64,000 nucleotides of DNA from Aquabacterium sp. OR-4 (GCF_025290835.2 NZ_JAOCQD020000001.1:992001-1056000); one strand, 5' to 3'. Positions 32,789-41,711 are shown, numbered from the stretch's first letter. Notes: generated from the letters alone by a model not told the origin. Program-made: numbers and translations.

Positions 32789-33670
32789 TCAGCCCTTGGT
32801 CGCCAGGCGGGCGCGCAGCGCGGCCAGCACCGGGGCGGTGTCGGGCCGCAGGCCGCGCCACAGCGCAAAGGCGCCGGCCGCCTGCTCGACCAGCATGCCC
32901 AGGCCGTCGCGGCCCACCGCGCCATGGGCCCGGGCCCAGTCGATGAAGGGCTGCGCGGCCGGGCCGTACATCAGGTCGACGGCCAGCGCGCCGGGCCGGA
33001 GCACCGCGGCCTCGACCGGCACGCCCTCGCCAGCCAGGCTGCTGGCGCTGCTGTTGATCACCACGTCGAAGGCGCCACCCCGGGCCGCATCGGCCAGGCC
33101 GCAGGCCTGCAGCGCCACGCCATGCGTGCGCGCCCAGGCGGCATGGCGCTCGACCAGGGCCTCGGCCTTGTCGCGGCTGCGGTTGGCCAGCCACACCTGG
33201 GCCGGCCGGCAGGCCAGCAGCGGGCCCAGCACGCCGGCCGCGGCGCCGCCGGCACCCACCAGCAGCACGCGCTGGCCGGCCAGCGGCACGCCCGCGCCGT
33301 GGGTGATGTCGCACATCAGGCCCTCGCCGTCGGTGTTGTCGGCCGTCCAGCCCTCGGCATCGAAGCGCAGCACATTGGCCGCCTGGGCCAGCGCGGCGCG
33401 CGGCGTGAGCTGGCGCGCCAGCGGCAGCACCTGGAACTTGAAGGGCACGGTGATGTTGCAGCCACGCGCCGGGCCCAGGCCGCGTGCCGCATCGGCGCTG
33501 GCGATGAAGCCACGCACCGTGGCCTCGAAGCCATCCAGCGGGCACTCGATGCGCTCGTACACCAGCGCCTGGCCGGTCTGGCGCGCGAACTCAGCATGGA
33601 TGAAGGGCGACTGGCTGTGGGCCACCGGATGGCCGAGCACGGCGTAGCGGTCAGGAAGGGGGGCGGTCAT
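32789..33670 (-). CDS. aroE: Shikimate dehydrogenase
   Basis: 293 residues. It reduces 3-dehydroshikimate with NADPH in aromatic amino acid synthesis, in the cytoplasm. The start region AVLGHPVAHSQSPFIHAEFA binds shikimate. NITVPFKFQ has the catalytic Lys and TADNTDGEG the catalytic Asp. The dinucleotide fold starts at LLVGAGGAAAGVL, with NRSRDKAE for NADP specificity, and MLVEQAAGAFALW closes the site. The ATG at 33670 lies inside a 13-bp tandem repeat, so the translation start region is unusual. It sits between mtgA and the tonB-like gene in the common betaproteobacterial order. Confidence 0.94.
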   Translation of the reverse strand: MTAPLPDRYAVLGHPVAHSQSPFIHAEFARQTGQALVYERIECPLDGFEATVRGFIASADAARGLGPARGCNITVPFKFQVLPLARQLTPRAALAQAANVLRFDAEGWTADNTDGEGLMCDITHGAGVPLAGQRVLLVGAGGAAAGVLGPLLACRPAQVWLANRSRDKAEALVERHAAWARTHGVALQACGLADAARGGAFDVVINSSASSLAGEGVPVEAAVLRPGALAVDLMYGPAAQPFIDWARAHGAVGRDGLGMLVEQAAGAFALWRGLRPDTAPVLAALRARLATKG

Positions 33671-33692
33671 GCGGGGCGGTCATGCGGGGCGG
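33660..33692. repeat. 13-bp tandem repeat over the aroE start
   Basis: GGGGCGGTCATGC at 33660-33672 is repeated at 33673-33685 and partly at 33686-33692. The aroE start codon (CAT on this strand) is in the first copy, and the second copy supplies another, out-of-frame ATG. A slipped copy would move or duplicate the start region. Confidence 0.7.
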
Positions 33693-33756
33693 AACGGGAT
33701 CAGGCGGGGTCAGGCAGGAGCGGGCGGCGGGCGCGGGCGGCAGCGGGCAGGCGAGA

Positions 33757-34824
33757 TCAGCGCATCTGCGGCGCGCTGAGCGAGGTTTCCAGGCCCTCGT
33801 CGCGCGTGAAGCGAAAGCGCGACGAGACCACGATCTGGTCGGCCTGGTTGCGCATTTCGCCGTTGAAGCGGCCATAGGGCGCGGCGCCCTGCACGATGGC
33901 CAGCGCGCGCCGGTCCAGCGCCTTGTTGCCCGAGCTGTGCATGACCTCGGCGTCGACCACGCGGCCTTCCACATCGACGGTGATGTTCATCGTCAGCTCG
34001 CCATACAGCTTGCGGCCCTGGTGGGTGGGAAAGTCGCGCGTGCCGCGCTCCTCGACGCGGCGGCGCAGGCGGTCGTAGTACAGCGCGTACACCGCCTCGC
34101 GCGTGGCCGGGCTGATGAAGCGCTTGCGCGGCCGGGCGTTTTCTTCGGTGATGCGCTTCTCGATCTCGGCCATCTGCTTGAGCAGCTGGCGGCGGCGCTC
34201 CTCCTGCTCGCGGGCCTGGGGCGTGCCCTCGTCGCGCTGCGGGTCGGGTGGTGGCAGCTTGGCCAGCTCCTGGTGCACGCTGGCCAGCAGCTGCTGCTGC
34301 ATCTGCTGCAGCTGCTCGATGCGGCGGTGGGCTTCGTCGCTGGCGTCGCCCAGCTCCACCTGGGCCGCCGCGGGCAGCGGCGAGGTGGCGCGGCCGGCGG
34401 CCGCATCGCCACCACCGGCCAGCGCCGCCTGGGCGATGGCCTGGGCCTGGGTGGGCGGCTCCTGGCCCCGCGCGTTGACCAGGATCACCTCCAGCGGCGT
34501 GTCGCGGAACACGCGCTCGAAGCGCTCGGGGTCGACAAAGCGCATCGTCAGCAGCCCGGCATGCACGCCCACCGACAGTGCCAGCGCCCACTGCAGCACG
34601 CCCAGGCGCCGCCACCAGCGCCCCGGGCGCGCCGCGGCCGCCAGGGCGCCCGGGCCGCCAGCGGCCAGCGTCGGCCGCGGCTCGGGCGGTGCCGATGGCT
34701 GCATCTGGGTGTCGGCAAAGCCGACGAAGGGCGAATCGCCGGCCGACGGCGGCAGCACGCCGCGCGCCGGCCGGCCCGGCACCGGCATGGCCGGGCCGCT
34801 GCTGTTGCGTCCAGTGGGCGCCAT
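33757..34824 (-). CDS. TonB-family energy transducer
   Basis: 355 residues. A cytoplasmic Pro-rich N-terminus of about 75 residues is followed by one membrane helix (LGVLQWALALSVGVHAGLL, near 80-98). A long periplasmic region comes next with a Gln-rich coiled coil (RRIEQLQQMQQQLLASVHQE) and a charged helix (REQEERRRQLLKQMAEIEKR). The last 90 residues form the TonB C-terminal domain (LYGELTMNITVDVEGRVVDA, SSGNKALDRRALAIVQGAAPYG). It transmits proton-motive force from ExbBD to outer-membrane receptors, or acts in a related envelope task; exbBD and receptor genes are not next to it. The start at 34824 is the first Met after the upstream gene's stop. Family sure, receptor partner unknown. Confidence 0.85.
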   Translation of the reverse strand: MAPTGRNSSGPAMPVPGRPARGVLPPSAGDSPFVGFADTQMQPSAPPEPRPTLAAGGPGALAAAARPGRWWRRLGVLQWALALSVGVHAGLLTMRFVDPERFERVFRDTPLEVILVNARGQEPPTQAQAIAQAALAGGGDAAAGRATSPLPAAAQVELGDASDEAHRRIEQLQQMQQQLLASVHQELAKLPPPDPQRDEGTPQAREQEERRRQLLKQMAEIEKRITEENARPRKRFISPATREAVYALYYDRLRRRVEERGTRDFPTHQGRKLYGELTMNITVDVEGRVVDAEVMHSSGNKALDRRALAIVQGAAPYGRFNGEMRNQADQIVVSSRFRFTRDEGLETSLSAPQMR

Positions 34825-34867
34825 GTCAGGGTGCTGGTGCGGGTGGCCTGCCTGCCGGGCGGGCGGG

Positions 34868-36988
34868 TCAGTCGGCCGCTGGCGCGGCGGGCGCCGTGGC
34901 GGGGGGGGCCGTGCCATCGGCGACAGGGCCATTGGCGTCTGTGGCCGTGGCCGCGGGCGCGTCAGGGCCGTCGGCGGCATCCGCCAGGTCGATGGCCAGG
35001 GCCAGCGGGCTGGCGGCCTGGGCGGCGTCGTCGTCTTCGTCGGCGCCGTCATCGGCTGCGGCGGGGGCGGCCCCGGCGTCGTCCAGGCGCTGTGCCAGCG
35101 AGGCATGCACGTCCAGCGTCAGCAGGTCGATGCCGGTGATGCGCACGCGCACATGCGTGCCGCGCGGCAGGCCTTCGCAGCCGAGGGCGCGAAACACCAG
35201 CGGCAGCGTATCGGCACGCACCAGGCCGTCCTTCATGGTGGCGGCATCGAGCTCGGCCACGCCCTGCTGCTGCAGCCAGCGCAGCGCCCAGAAGCGTTCG
35301 ATGCCGTGCTGGAAGTCGTTGTAGGCGCTGTAGGCGGTGTCGAAGGACGAGATCACCGAGAACAGCATCGCGTCCTTGGGCTTGAACGGCGCGGCCAGCG
35401 CGGCGGTGCGGCCATGGCGCGCGCAGGCGATGATCTGCCACTGGTTGACCAGGTCGGTATAGCGCCGCAGCGGGCTGGTGGCCCAGGTGTACTGCGCCAC
35501 GCCCATGCCGGCATGCGGCAGCGGCCGGGTGCCCATGCGCACCTTGATGCCCGGCAGCAGGCTGGCCTGGCTGCGGTAGATGCCCGGCACGCCATGCTCG
35601 GCCAGCCAGCCACCCCAGCGGCTGTTGGCCAGGATCATGGCCTCGCTGACGATCAGGTCGAGCGGCGCGCCGCGGCGGCGCTCGGTGATGCTCACCGTCT
35701 CGTGCCCTTCGGGCTCGGTCTCGCGGTCACCATCCAGGCGGAAGTTGTAGTCAGGGCGGTTGAAGTTCTCGGGCTTGCCGCGCACCACCTCGCGCTGCGC
35801 CTTCAGGTGCCGCGCCAGCCGGAAGCAGAAGGCCAGCTCGGCCGCGAACGGGTACTCGGCCACCGCCTCGCCGGTGAGGCTGGCCTCGGTGACCGATTCA
35901 TCGAGCTGGTCGTGGCGCAGGTTGGCGGCGATCGGCACCCGCTCGAGCCGGGTCTCGGCCGACTTGAGCTCCAGCGTGGCCTCGTCGAAGCGAACGTAAA
36001 GGCTCACCGCCGGGCAGTCACGGCCCTCGATCAGCGTGTAGGCCTGCACCACCGCGTCGGGCAGCATGGTGATCTTCCAGCCCGGCATGTAGACGGTGGA
36101 CAGGCGCTCGCGCGCCACCTTGTCCACCGGCGAGTCGGGCGTGATGGCCAGCGCCGGTGCGGCGATGTGCACGCCGAACACGATCTCGCCGGTGCCCAGG
36201 CCGGTGACGCTGAGCGCGTCGTCGATCTCGGTGGTGAGCGAATCGTCGATCGAAAAGGCCTGCACCGCGGCCAGCGGCAACTCGTCCTTGATCTCGGGCG
36301 CCTGCAGCGCCGGAAAGCCCGTGCCCTTGGGAAAGGTCTCGAACAGAAAGCGCCGCCAGTGGAACTGGTAGGGGCTGTCGATCGCGCCGGCGCCCTGCAG
36401 CAAATCCAGCGGCGCACGCTGGCTGCGCTTGGCAGCCTCGACCACGGCCTTGTATTCGGGGCCGTTCTTGTCGGGCTTGAACAGGATGCGGTAGAGCTGC
36501 TCGCGCACCGGCGCCGGGCAGCTGCCGGCGGCCAGCTCGGTGGCCCAGGCCTCGATCTGCGCGGCGATCTGCGCCTTGCGCTCGATGGCCAGCAGCGCGG
36601 CCTTGACGATTTCTTCAGGCGCCTTCTTGTACTGGCCCTTGCCGGCGCGGCGGAAGTAGTGCGGCGCCTCGTGCAGGCACAGCAGCGCGGCGGCCTGCTG
36701 CTCGGGGCCGGCCTTGGCGTCGAAGTACTCCTTGGCCAGCTCGCTGAAGTGGAACTCGCCCTCCGGGGCGAACTGCCAGGCCAGATCGGGGTCGATCTCG
36801 GCCGCCATGGCCTGGGCCGCGGCCAGCAGCGCGGCCGGCTCAGGCTTGGCGAAGCGCAGCAGCACATTGGCCAGCTTGACCTTGACACGTTTGCCCGAAT
36901 CGAGCTCGATCTGCATCGAACTCTCGGCTTCGGACATCACACGGCCGGCGAGGAACTTTCCGGCTTCATCGAACAGGGCGTAATTCAC
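34868..36988 (-). CDS. RNase II/R-family exoribonuclease (RNB domain)
   Basis: 706 residues. The RNB catalytic core is visible: SIDDSLTTEIDDALSVTGL has the Asp cluster that binds magnesium, GVHIAAPALAI and TVYMPGWKITMLP follow, and WATSPLRRYTDLVNQWQI is the conserved RNA-binding end. It degrades RNA 3' to 5' in the cytoplasm. The start is a GTG at 36988 (NYALFDEAGKF follows). The homology begins there, with related proteins starting at the same point, and no in-frame ATG fits. The last 70 residues are Ala/Asp/Pro-rich (AADDGADEDDDAAQAAS), an acidic tail beyond the S1-like domain. It belongs to the rnb-tonB-aroE-mtgA row. RNase II and RNase R cannot be told apart with certainty. Confidence 0.9.
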   Translation of the reverse strand: MNYALFDEAGKFLAGRVMSEAESSMQIELDSGKRVKVKLANVLLRFAKPEPAALLAAAQAMAAEIDPDLAWQFAPEGEFHFSELAKEYFDAKAGPEQQAAALLCLHEAPHYFRRAGKGQYKKAPEEIVKAALLAIERKAQIAAQIEAWATELAAGSCPAPVREQLYRILFKPDKNGPEYKAVVEAAKRSQRAPLDLLQGAGAIDSPYQFHWRRFLFETFPKGTGFPALQAPEIKDELPLAAVQAFSIDDSLTTEIDDALSVTGLGTGEIVFGVHIAAPALAITPDSPVDKVARERLSTVYMPGWKITMLPDAVVQAYTLIEGRDCPAVSLYVRFDEATLELKSAETRLERVPIAANLRHDQLDESVTEASLTGEAVAEYPFAAELAFCFRLARHLKAQREVVRGKPENFNRPDYNFRLDGDRETEPEGHETVSITERRRGAPLDLIVSEAMILANSRWGGWLAEHGVPGIYRSQASLLPGIKVRMGTRPLPHAGMGVAQYTWATSPLRRYTDLVNQWQIIACARHGRTAALAAPFKPKDAMLFSVISSFDTAYSAYNDFQHGIERFWALRWLQQQGVAELDAATMKDGLVRADTLPLVFRALGCEGLPRGTHVRVRITGIDLLTLDVHASLAQRLDDAGAAPAAADDGADEDDDAAQAASPLALAIDLADAADGPDAPAATATDANGPVADGTAPPATAPAAPAAD

Positions 36989-37033
36989 CCGGCCGATTGT
37001 CCCATCCCCAGCGGGTGGTATCGCGAACCTGCT

Positions 37034-37154
37034 TGGCGGGTGGCCCCGCGTACCCGCGGGGCCGGGTGCCCCAGCGGGCCGAGCGCCGGGCCGCCCCAAG
37101 CCGGCCCGCACCCGCCTGGCGGGTGGCCCCGCGTACCCGCGGGGCCGGGTGCCC
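37034..37154. repeat. 38-bp direct repeat with internal palindrome, plus shared 21-mer
   Basis: Two exact 38-base copies (37034-37071 and 37117-37154) lie in the gap between the RNB and SDR genes. Each contains the hairpin arms CCCCGCG and CGCGGGG around TACC. Between them, 37073-37093 is identical to 61637-61657, an intergenic site between pyrC' and plsC. The start GCTTGGCGGGTGG also recurs near 38531. This looks like a dispersed REP-type intergenic element. Confidence 0.75.
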
Positions 37155-37161
37155 TCTGTAC

Positions 37162-37902
37162 CTACACGGTCATGCCGCCCGACACCTCGATCACCGCGCC
37201 GTTGATGTAGCTGGCCTCGTCGCTGGCCAGGAAGGCGTAGACGTTGGCAATTTCCTCGGGTCGGCCCAGGCGGTGCAGCGGCACCTGCTCGCGCATGTGC
37301 TCGAGCACCTTGTCGGGCACGGTGGCCAGGATCGGCGTCTCGACGAAGCCGGGCGCCACGGCATTGCAGCGCACGCCCTTGGGGCCCAGCTCGCGGCTCC
37401 AGGTCTTGGTGAAGCCGATCACACCGAACTTGCTGGCGGCGTAGTTGGTCTGGCCGAAGTTGCCGTAGATGCCGACCACGCTGCTGGCATTGAGGATCAC
37501 GCCGCTGCCTTGCGCGCACATCAGGTCGGCCACGGCCTGGCTGGCGTTGAACACGCCGCGCAGGTTGACGTCGATCACCGCGTCGAACTGCTGCGCGCTC
37601 ATCTTCACCAGGCGCGCGTCTTGGGTGATGCCGGCGTTGTTCACCAGCACGTCCACGCGGCCGAAGCGCGTCTTCACCGCGGCCACCATGGCGTCGAGCG
37701 CCGGGCGGTCGGTGACGTTGAGCGCAAAGCCCATGGCCTGGGCGCCGCGCGCCTGCACCGCGGCCACGGCGGCGTCCACGCCGGCCGGCTGGAGGTCGCA
37801 GACGACGACGATGGCGCCTTCGTCGGCAAACTTCAGCGCGGTGGCCAGGCCGATGCCCTGGGCGGCGCCGGTGATGATGGAAACCTTGTTCTTCAGTCGC
37901 AT
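37162..37902 (-). CDS. 3-oxoacyl-[acyl-carrier-protein] reductase-like SDR (FabG/PhaB type)
   Basis: 246 residues. A classical short-chain dehydrogenase that reduces 3-ketoacyl thioesters with NAD(P)H. The cofactor motif is [13 protein letters not shown], and [14 protein letters not shown] is the NNAG motif. The catalytic set is Ser in [12 protein letters not shown] with Tyr and Lys in [17 protein letters not shown] and the C-terminal [15 protein letters not shown] are typical of FabG. It may serve fatty acid synthesis or, as acetoacetyl-CoA reductase (PhaB), polyhydroxybutyrate synthesis; the sequence alone does not decide. The start at 37902 overlaps the esterase stop by ten bases, so the esterase and reductase form an operon. 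Confidence 0.88.
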   Translation of the reverse strand: MRLKNKVSIITGAAQGIGLATALKFADEGAIVVVCDLQPAGVDAAVAAVQARGAQAMGFALNVTDRPALDAMVAAVKTRFGRVDVLVNNAGITQDARLVKMSAQQFDAVIDVNLRGVFNASQAVADLMCAQGSGVILNASSVVGIYGNFGQTNYAASKFGVIGFTKTWSRELGPKGVRCNAVAPGFVETPILATVPDKVLEHMREQVPLHRLGRPEEIANVYAFLASDEASYINGAVIEVSGGMTV

Positions 37903-38477
37903 AGGTTCAGAAAGCTCAGCACGAAGGGAAGGTGGTCGTCGAAGTCGCTGATCGCGTGGTCGCTGCCATCCAGCAGGCGCACCGTGGCGCCGGGGTAACG
38001 CCCGGTCATCTCGCGCCAGCTCAGCACCTCGTCGCCCTGGGCGATCACGGCGCCGTAGCGGTCGGGCCGGGTGATGGCCGGCGGGGTGAGCGCGCGCAGC
38101 TCGGCAATGAACTCGGGGCGGAAGAAAAAGCGCTGGTCGGGGTCGTGAAACGCCGTCTGCTCGCCGATGTAGGCCGCCAGGTCGCGCGCCGGGTCCACCG
38201 CCGGGTTCAGCAGCATCGCGCGGCAGCCGGTGGCCTCGGCCACCGCGGTGGCGTAGAAGCCGCCCAGCGACGAGCCCACCACGGCCATGCCCGCGCGCGG
38301 CCAGTCGGCGATCAGCGCCTGGATCAACGCCCAGGCCGCCGCCGGCGAGGGCGGCAGCTGTGGGCAGCACCACTGCACATCGGGCCGCTGCGCCGCCATC
38401 CAGGCCTGCATGCGCTGCGCCTTGAACGACCGCGGCGACGAGCGAAAGCCGTGCAGGTAGAGCAGGTGCGTGATCAT
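37893..38477 (-). CDS. YqiA/YcfP-like alpha/beta-hydrolase (esterase)
   Basis: 194 residues. The N-terminus [21 protein letters not shown] is the oxyanion strand-loop of YqiA-like hydrolases. The nucleophile is Ser in [16 protein letters not shown], and the acid and His fit DEVLSWREM and [13 protein letters not shown]. It should hydrolyse short acyl esters in the cytoplasm; the natural substrate is unknown. The ATG at 38477 starts at the first strand of the fold. Its end overlaps the FabG-like gene by ten bases. The 91 bases before it contain a short copy of the GCTTGGCGGGTGG motif seen in the repeat near 37.03 kb. Confidence 0.85.
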   Translation of the reverse strand: MITHLLYLHGFRSSPRSFKAQRMQAWMAAQRPDVQWCCPQLPPSPAAAWALIQALIADWPRAGMAVVGSSLGGFYATAVAEATGCRAMLLNPAVDPARDLAAYIGEQTAFHDPDQRFFFRPEFIAELRALTPPAITRPDRYGAVIAQGDEVLSWREMTGRYPGATVRLLDGSDHAISDFDDHLPFVLSFLNLCD

Positions 38478-38568
38478 CGAAACGCCGTCCGGGCGGGCGC
38501 CGGGCCGCGCCCACGCCGCCCGGCCACCGGCTTGGCGGGTGGGGCCGGTACGTTGGCACCGGGCGCCG

Positions 38569-39219
38569 TCATGATCCGATGGCGCGCATGAACTCGGCGC
38601 GCAGCGTGGCGTCGTCGGCCAGGCAGCCGGCGAAGGCCTGGGTCACCACGCGCTCGTCGCCACGGCGGTCTTCGCCCAGCAGCAGGCACAGCTGCTCGGC
38701 CTCGATCACGCAGGCTGCGCCGTGGGCGTGGCCGTGGCTGAGCAGTGCATCGGCGATGTCGCGGCTCATCCACTCTTGGTAGGTGAAGCGGTGGCCGATG
38801 GCGTCCACCAGCCGCGCGATGCGGCCAAAGCCGTGCAGCCGCCCGCCCGGCACATAGGCCACATGGGCCACGCCGCGAAAGGGCAGCAGGTGGTGCGGGC
38901 ACACGCCGTGCACGGCGATGCCGCGCACCACCACCATGTCGCTCCGCGGGTCGGCAAAGCCCTCGCCCAGCACCTCGGCGGGGTTCAGCGCATAGCCGCC
39001 GAGCAGGCGCTTCTCCCACAGCTCGCGCACCCGCTGCGGCGTCTTGCCGGTGTGCACGCCCTCGGCCGGCACGCCGCAGGCGCGCATCAGGTCGGCAACG
39101 GCGCGTTCAAAGGCCGGCGCGTCAAAGGCGCCGCTGCGCGGGATGCCGACACTGCCAGGCGCCGGCGGTCTGCCCGGACCGTGATCGTGGTGATCCTCGT
39201 GCGGGCAGGTGTCGGTCAT
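38569..39219 (-). CDS. folE: GTP cyclohydrolase I
   Basis: 216 residues. It converts GTP to dihydroneopterin triphosphate, the first step of folate synthesis, in the cytoplasm. The zinc/active-site segment GIAVHGVCPHHLLPFRGVAHVAYVP is diagnostic, with the Cys and His ligands. GRIARLVDAIGHRFTYQEWM and the later C-terminal part follow. The first 15 residues are His/Asp-rich (CPHEDHHDHGPG), an unusual extra tail that might bind metal. The start at 39219 places this tail at the N-terminus; a later start would remove it. The upstream 88-base gap holds nothing clear. Confidence 0.92.
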   Translation of the reverse strand: MTDTCPHEDHHDHGPGRPPAPGSVGIPRSGAFDAPAFERAVADLMRACGVPAEGVHTGKTPQRVRELWEKRLLGGYALNPAEVLGEGFADPRSDMVVVRGIAVHGVCPHHLLPFRGVAHVAYVPGGRLHGFGRIARLVDAIGHRFTYQEWMSRDIADALLSHGHAHGAACVIEAEQLCLLLGEDRRGDERVVTQAFAGCLADDATLRAEFMRAIGS

Positions 39220-39307
39220 GTCAACGTCCCATGCTGGCCAGTGGCGCGTGCGTCGCACGAATGAGGCGCACCCCAGCGGCCGCCGCCGGCGGTGCTTCGG
39301 GGCGAGT

Positions 39308-40681
39308 TCACGCCAGTGCCTTCAGCAGCTTGTCGTGGATGCCGCCAAAGCCGCCGTTGCTCATCACCAGCACATGGTCGCCGGGCTTGGCGGCACGCAC
39401 GATCTGCGCCACCAGCTTGTCGATATCGTCGCTCACCACGGCCTGGGGGCCCATCGGCGCCAGGGCCTCGGCGGCGCTCCAGCCGTAGTTGCCCTGCAGA
39501 CAGAAGGCCAGGTCGGCTTCTTCCAGGCTCCAGGGCAGCTGGGCCTTCATGCTGCCCTGCTTCATGGTGTTGCTGCGCGGCTCGAACACCGCCAGGATGC
39601 GCTCGAGCCCGACCTTGCGGCGCAGGCCGTTGACCGTGGTGCGCATCGCCGTGGGGTGGTGGGCAAAGTCGTCGTAGACCCGCACCACACCGCCACCGCG
39701 CGGCACCTCGCCCTTCAGCTCGAGCCGCCGCCGCACGTTCTCGAAGCTGGCCAGCGCCGCGGCGGCCACCTCGGGGGCCACGCCCACGTGCTCGGCCGCG
39801 CCGATGGCGGCCAGCGCGTTGAGCTGGTTGTGCTCGCCCAGCAGGCCCCATTCAACCCGCGCGATCTTCAGGCTGCCGCGCAGCACGTCAAAGGCATGCG
39901 GCTCGCCGCGGGCACGCAACGCGCCGGGCTCTTCCTTGCGGGCGCCAAAGCGCTGCACCTCGCTCCAGCAGCCGCGCGCCAGCACGCGGTTGAGCGACTC
40001 TTCGCGGATGTTGACCACCAGCCGGCCCTTGCCCGGCACGGTGCGCACCAGGTGGTGGAACTGGGTCTCGATGGCGCCAAGGTCGGCAAAGATGTCGGCG
40101 TGGTCGTACTCGAGGTTGTTGAGGATGGCGGTGCGCGGCCGGTAGTGCACGAACTTGCTGCGCTTGTCGAAAAACGCGGTGTCGTACTCGTCGGCCTCGA
40201 TGACGAAGGTCTCGCCCGCGCCCAGGCGTGCCGACACGCCAAAGTTCAGCGGCACGCCGCCCACCAGGAAGCCGGGCTGGAGCCCCGCCTGCTCCAGGAT
40301 CCAGGCCAACATCGAGGTGGTGGTGGTCTTGCCATGCGTGCCGGCCACGGCCAGCACATGGCGTGGCCGGCCGGGCTGCCGCAGCACGTTCTCGGCCAGC
40401 CATTGCGGGCCGCTGATGTAAGGCGCGCCGGCATCGAGCACCGCCTCCATCAGCGCGTTGCCCCGCGTGACCACGTTGCCGATCACGAACAGGTCGGGCT
40501 GCAGCGCCAGCTGCTCGGCGCCAAAGCCCTCGATCAGCTCGATGCCGAGTGCGCGCAGCTGGTCGCTCATCGGCGGGTAGACGTTGGCATCGCAGCCGGT
40601 GACGCGGTGGCCGGCTTCGCGGGCGATGGCGGCCATGCCGCCCATGAAGGTGCCGCAAATGCCCAGGATATGGATGTGCAT
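39308..40681 (-). CDS. mpl: UDP-N-acetylmuramate:L-alanyl-gamma-D-glutamyl-meso-diaminopimelate ligase
   Basis: 457 residues of the Mur ligase family. It attaches recycled tripeptide from old peptidoglycan to UDP-MurNAc. The N-terminus MHIHILGICGTFMGGMAAIA binds the UDP sugar. LAVAGTHGKTTTTSMLAWIL is the ATP P-loop, IEADEYDTAFFDKRSKF the central motif, and NNLEYDHADIFADL the metal region, all characteristic of Mpl rather than MurC. VYDDFAHHPTAMRTT marks the C-terminal domain. Cytoplasmic. It is divergent from the small membrane protein gene, with 72 bases between starts. Confidence 0.94.
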   Translation of the reverse strand: MHIHILGICGTFMGGMAAIAREAGHRVTGCDANVYPPMSDQLRALGIELIEGFGAEQLALQPDLFVIGNVVTRGNALMEAVLDAGAPYISGPQWLAENVLRQPGRPRHVLAVAGTHGKTTTTSMLAWILEQAGLQPGFLVGGVPLNFGVSARLGAGETFVIEADEYDTAFFDKRSKFVHYRPRTAILNNLEYDHADIFADLGAIETQFHHLVRTVPGKGRLVVNIREESLNRVLARGCWSEVQRFGARKEEPGALRARGEPHAFDVLRGSLKIARVEWGLLGEHNQLNALAAIGAAEHVGVAPEVAAAALASFENVRRRLELKGEVPRGGGVVRVYDDFAHHPTAMRTTVNGLRRKVGLERILAVFEPRSNTMKQGSMKAQLPWSLEEADLAFCLQGNYGWSAAEALAPMGPQAVVSDDIDKLVAQIVRAAKPGDHVLVMSNGGFGGIHDKLLKALA

Positions 40682-40753
40682 GCGGCCATTCTAGGCAGCG
40701 GGTGCCCGGCACCGCCGATGGCCGTGCGGCGGGCCGCCGCGCACAATCGGCCG

Positions 40754-41173
40754 ATGTTCGGCTGGATCGTCTCGCACCCCTGGGCCTACCCGGCGCTGGA
40801 GGTGCTGCACATCAACGGCATCGGCCTGCTGCTGGGCAGCCTGGTGCTGCTGGAGCTGCGCGTGTGGGGCCTGGGCCGCGCGCTGCCGCTGCCCGCACTG
40901 GCGGGCCTGGCGCTGCCGGTCACGCTGGCGGGTTTCGGGCTGGCCGCCGCCAGCGGCCTGCTGATGTTTGCCGGCCAGGCGGTTGAACTGCTGGGCCAGC
41001 GCCTGTTCACGCTGAAGATGCTGCTGATCGCCGTGCTGGGCTGCAATGCGGCGGTGTTTCATGCGCGCGGCGCGCTGCAGCACCCCGATGCCTGGGCGCG
41101 GCTGCAGACCGCGCTGTCGCTGGGGGGATGGCTGGTGGTCATCGTGCTCGGCCGCTGGCTCGGCTACGTTTGA
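40754..41173 (+). CDS. Small integral membrane protein, DUF6644/DUF2214-like
   Basis: 139 residues with about four hydrophobic helices: ALEVLHINGIGLLLGSLVLLEL, LAGLALPVTLAGFGLAAASGLLMFA, LFTLKMLLIAVLGCNAAVF and LSLGGWLVVIVLGRWLGYV. His19 and Phe/His residues within helices may be metal or heme ligands, but this is inference. It resembles membrane proteins that occur next to DUF6152 periplasmic proteins, as here (31 bases between). The pair may form a small membrane-periplasm complex of unknown role. Start at 40754. Confidence 0.65.
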   Translation: MFGWIVSHPWAYPALEVLHINGIGLLLGSLVLLELRVWGLGRALPLPALAGLALPVTLAGFGLAAASGLLMFAGQAVELLGQRLFTLKMLLIAVLGCNAAVFHARGALQHPDAWARLQTALSLGGWLVVIVLGRWLGYV

Positions 41174-41204
41174 GGCCTTCGCGCCAAACCCCGGGAGTGA
41201 TCCG

Positions 41205-41684
41205 ATGAACGCCCTGCAACGCCGCCAGCTGCTGCTGGCCGCCCCCGCGCTGTGGGCCTGGCCCGCTGCACGGGCCCACCATGGCTGGAGCAGCTTCGAC
41301 CAGACCCGGCCGCTGTGGCTGGAAGGCCGGGCGCAGAAGGTGAGCTGGAAGAACCCGCATGCCGAGCTGCAGCTGGAGCTGGCGGCCACGCCGGCCCTGC
41401 CGGCCGACCTGGCCACGCGGGCATTGCCGGCGCAGACCGCGCCGGTGGACGGCAAGGCCCTGCTGGCTGCCACGCGCCTGCCGCGGCGTGGTGACCGGCT
41501 GTGGCAGATCGAGCTGGCGCCGCTGACGCGCCTGCAGGCCTGGGGCGTGCCCGAGATCACCGCCGGCCAGGCGCTGGCGGTGCTGGGTTTTGGCTTCGCC
41601 GACGAAAAGGGCGACGCGGTGCTGCGGGCCGAATACCTGTGGCTGGCCGGCAAGGCCTACGGCCTGCGCTCGTCACCGGCCTGA
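41205..41684 (+). CDS. DUF6152-family exported protein
   Basis: 159 residues. An N-terminal export signal with twin arginines (ALQRRQLLLAAPALWAWPAARA) ends at about residue 24. The mature protein starts with HHGWSSFDQ and contains VSWKNPHAEL, typical DUF6152 elements. The tandem His near the mature end suggests metal binding, perhaps copper, but no activity is known. GGGAG lies seven bases before the ATG at 41205. It is the second gene after the small membrane protein gene, and is convergent with the mutarotase gene. Confidence 0.72.
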   Translation: MNALQRRQLLLAAPALWAWPAARAHHGWSSFDQTRPLWLEGRAQKVSWKNPHAELQLELAATPALPADLATRALPAQTAPVDGKALLAATRLPRRGDRLWQIELAPLTRLQAWGVPEITAGQALAVLGFGFADEKGDAVLRAEYLWLAGKAYGLRSSPA

Positions 41685-41703
41685 GTGCCGGCCCGCGCGG
41701 CAC
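41685..41703. terminator. Candidate terminator hairpin
   Basis: GTGCCG and CGGCAC flank seven bases immediately after the DUF6152 stop and 8 bases before the convergent mutarotase stop. The stem is only six bases long and no T-tract is present. Confidence 0.35.
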
Positions 41704-41711
41704 AAAGCCGC

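Noticed and set aside
37034..37154. Attachment site or IS end from the 38-bp direct repeats
   Set aside because: No integrase or transposase is nearby and only 45 bases lie between copies; the internal palindrome fits a REP-like element better.
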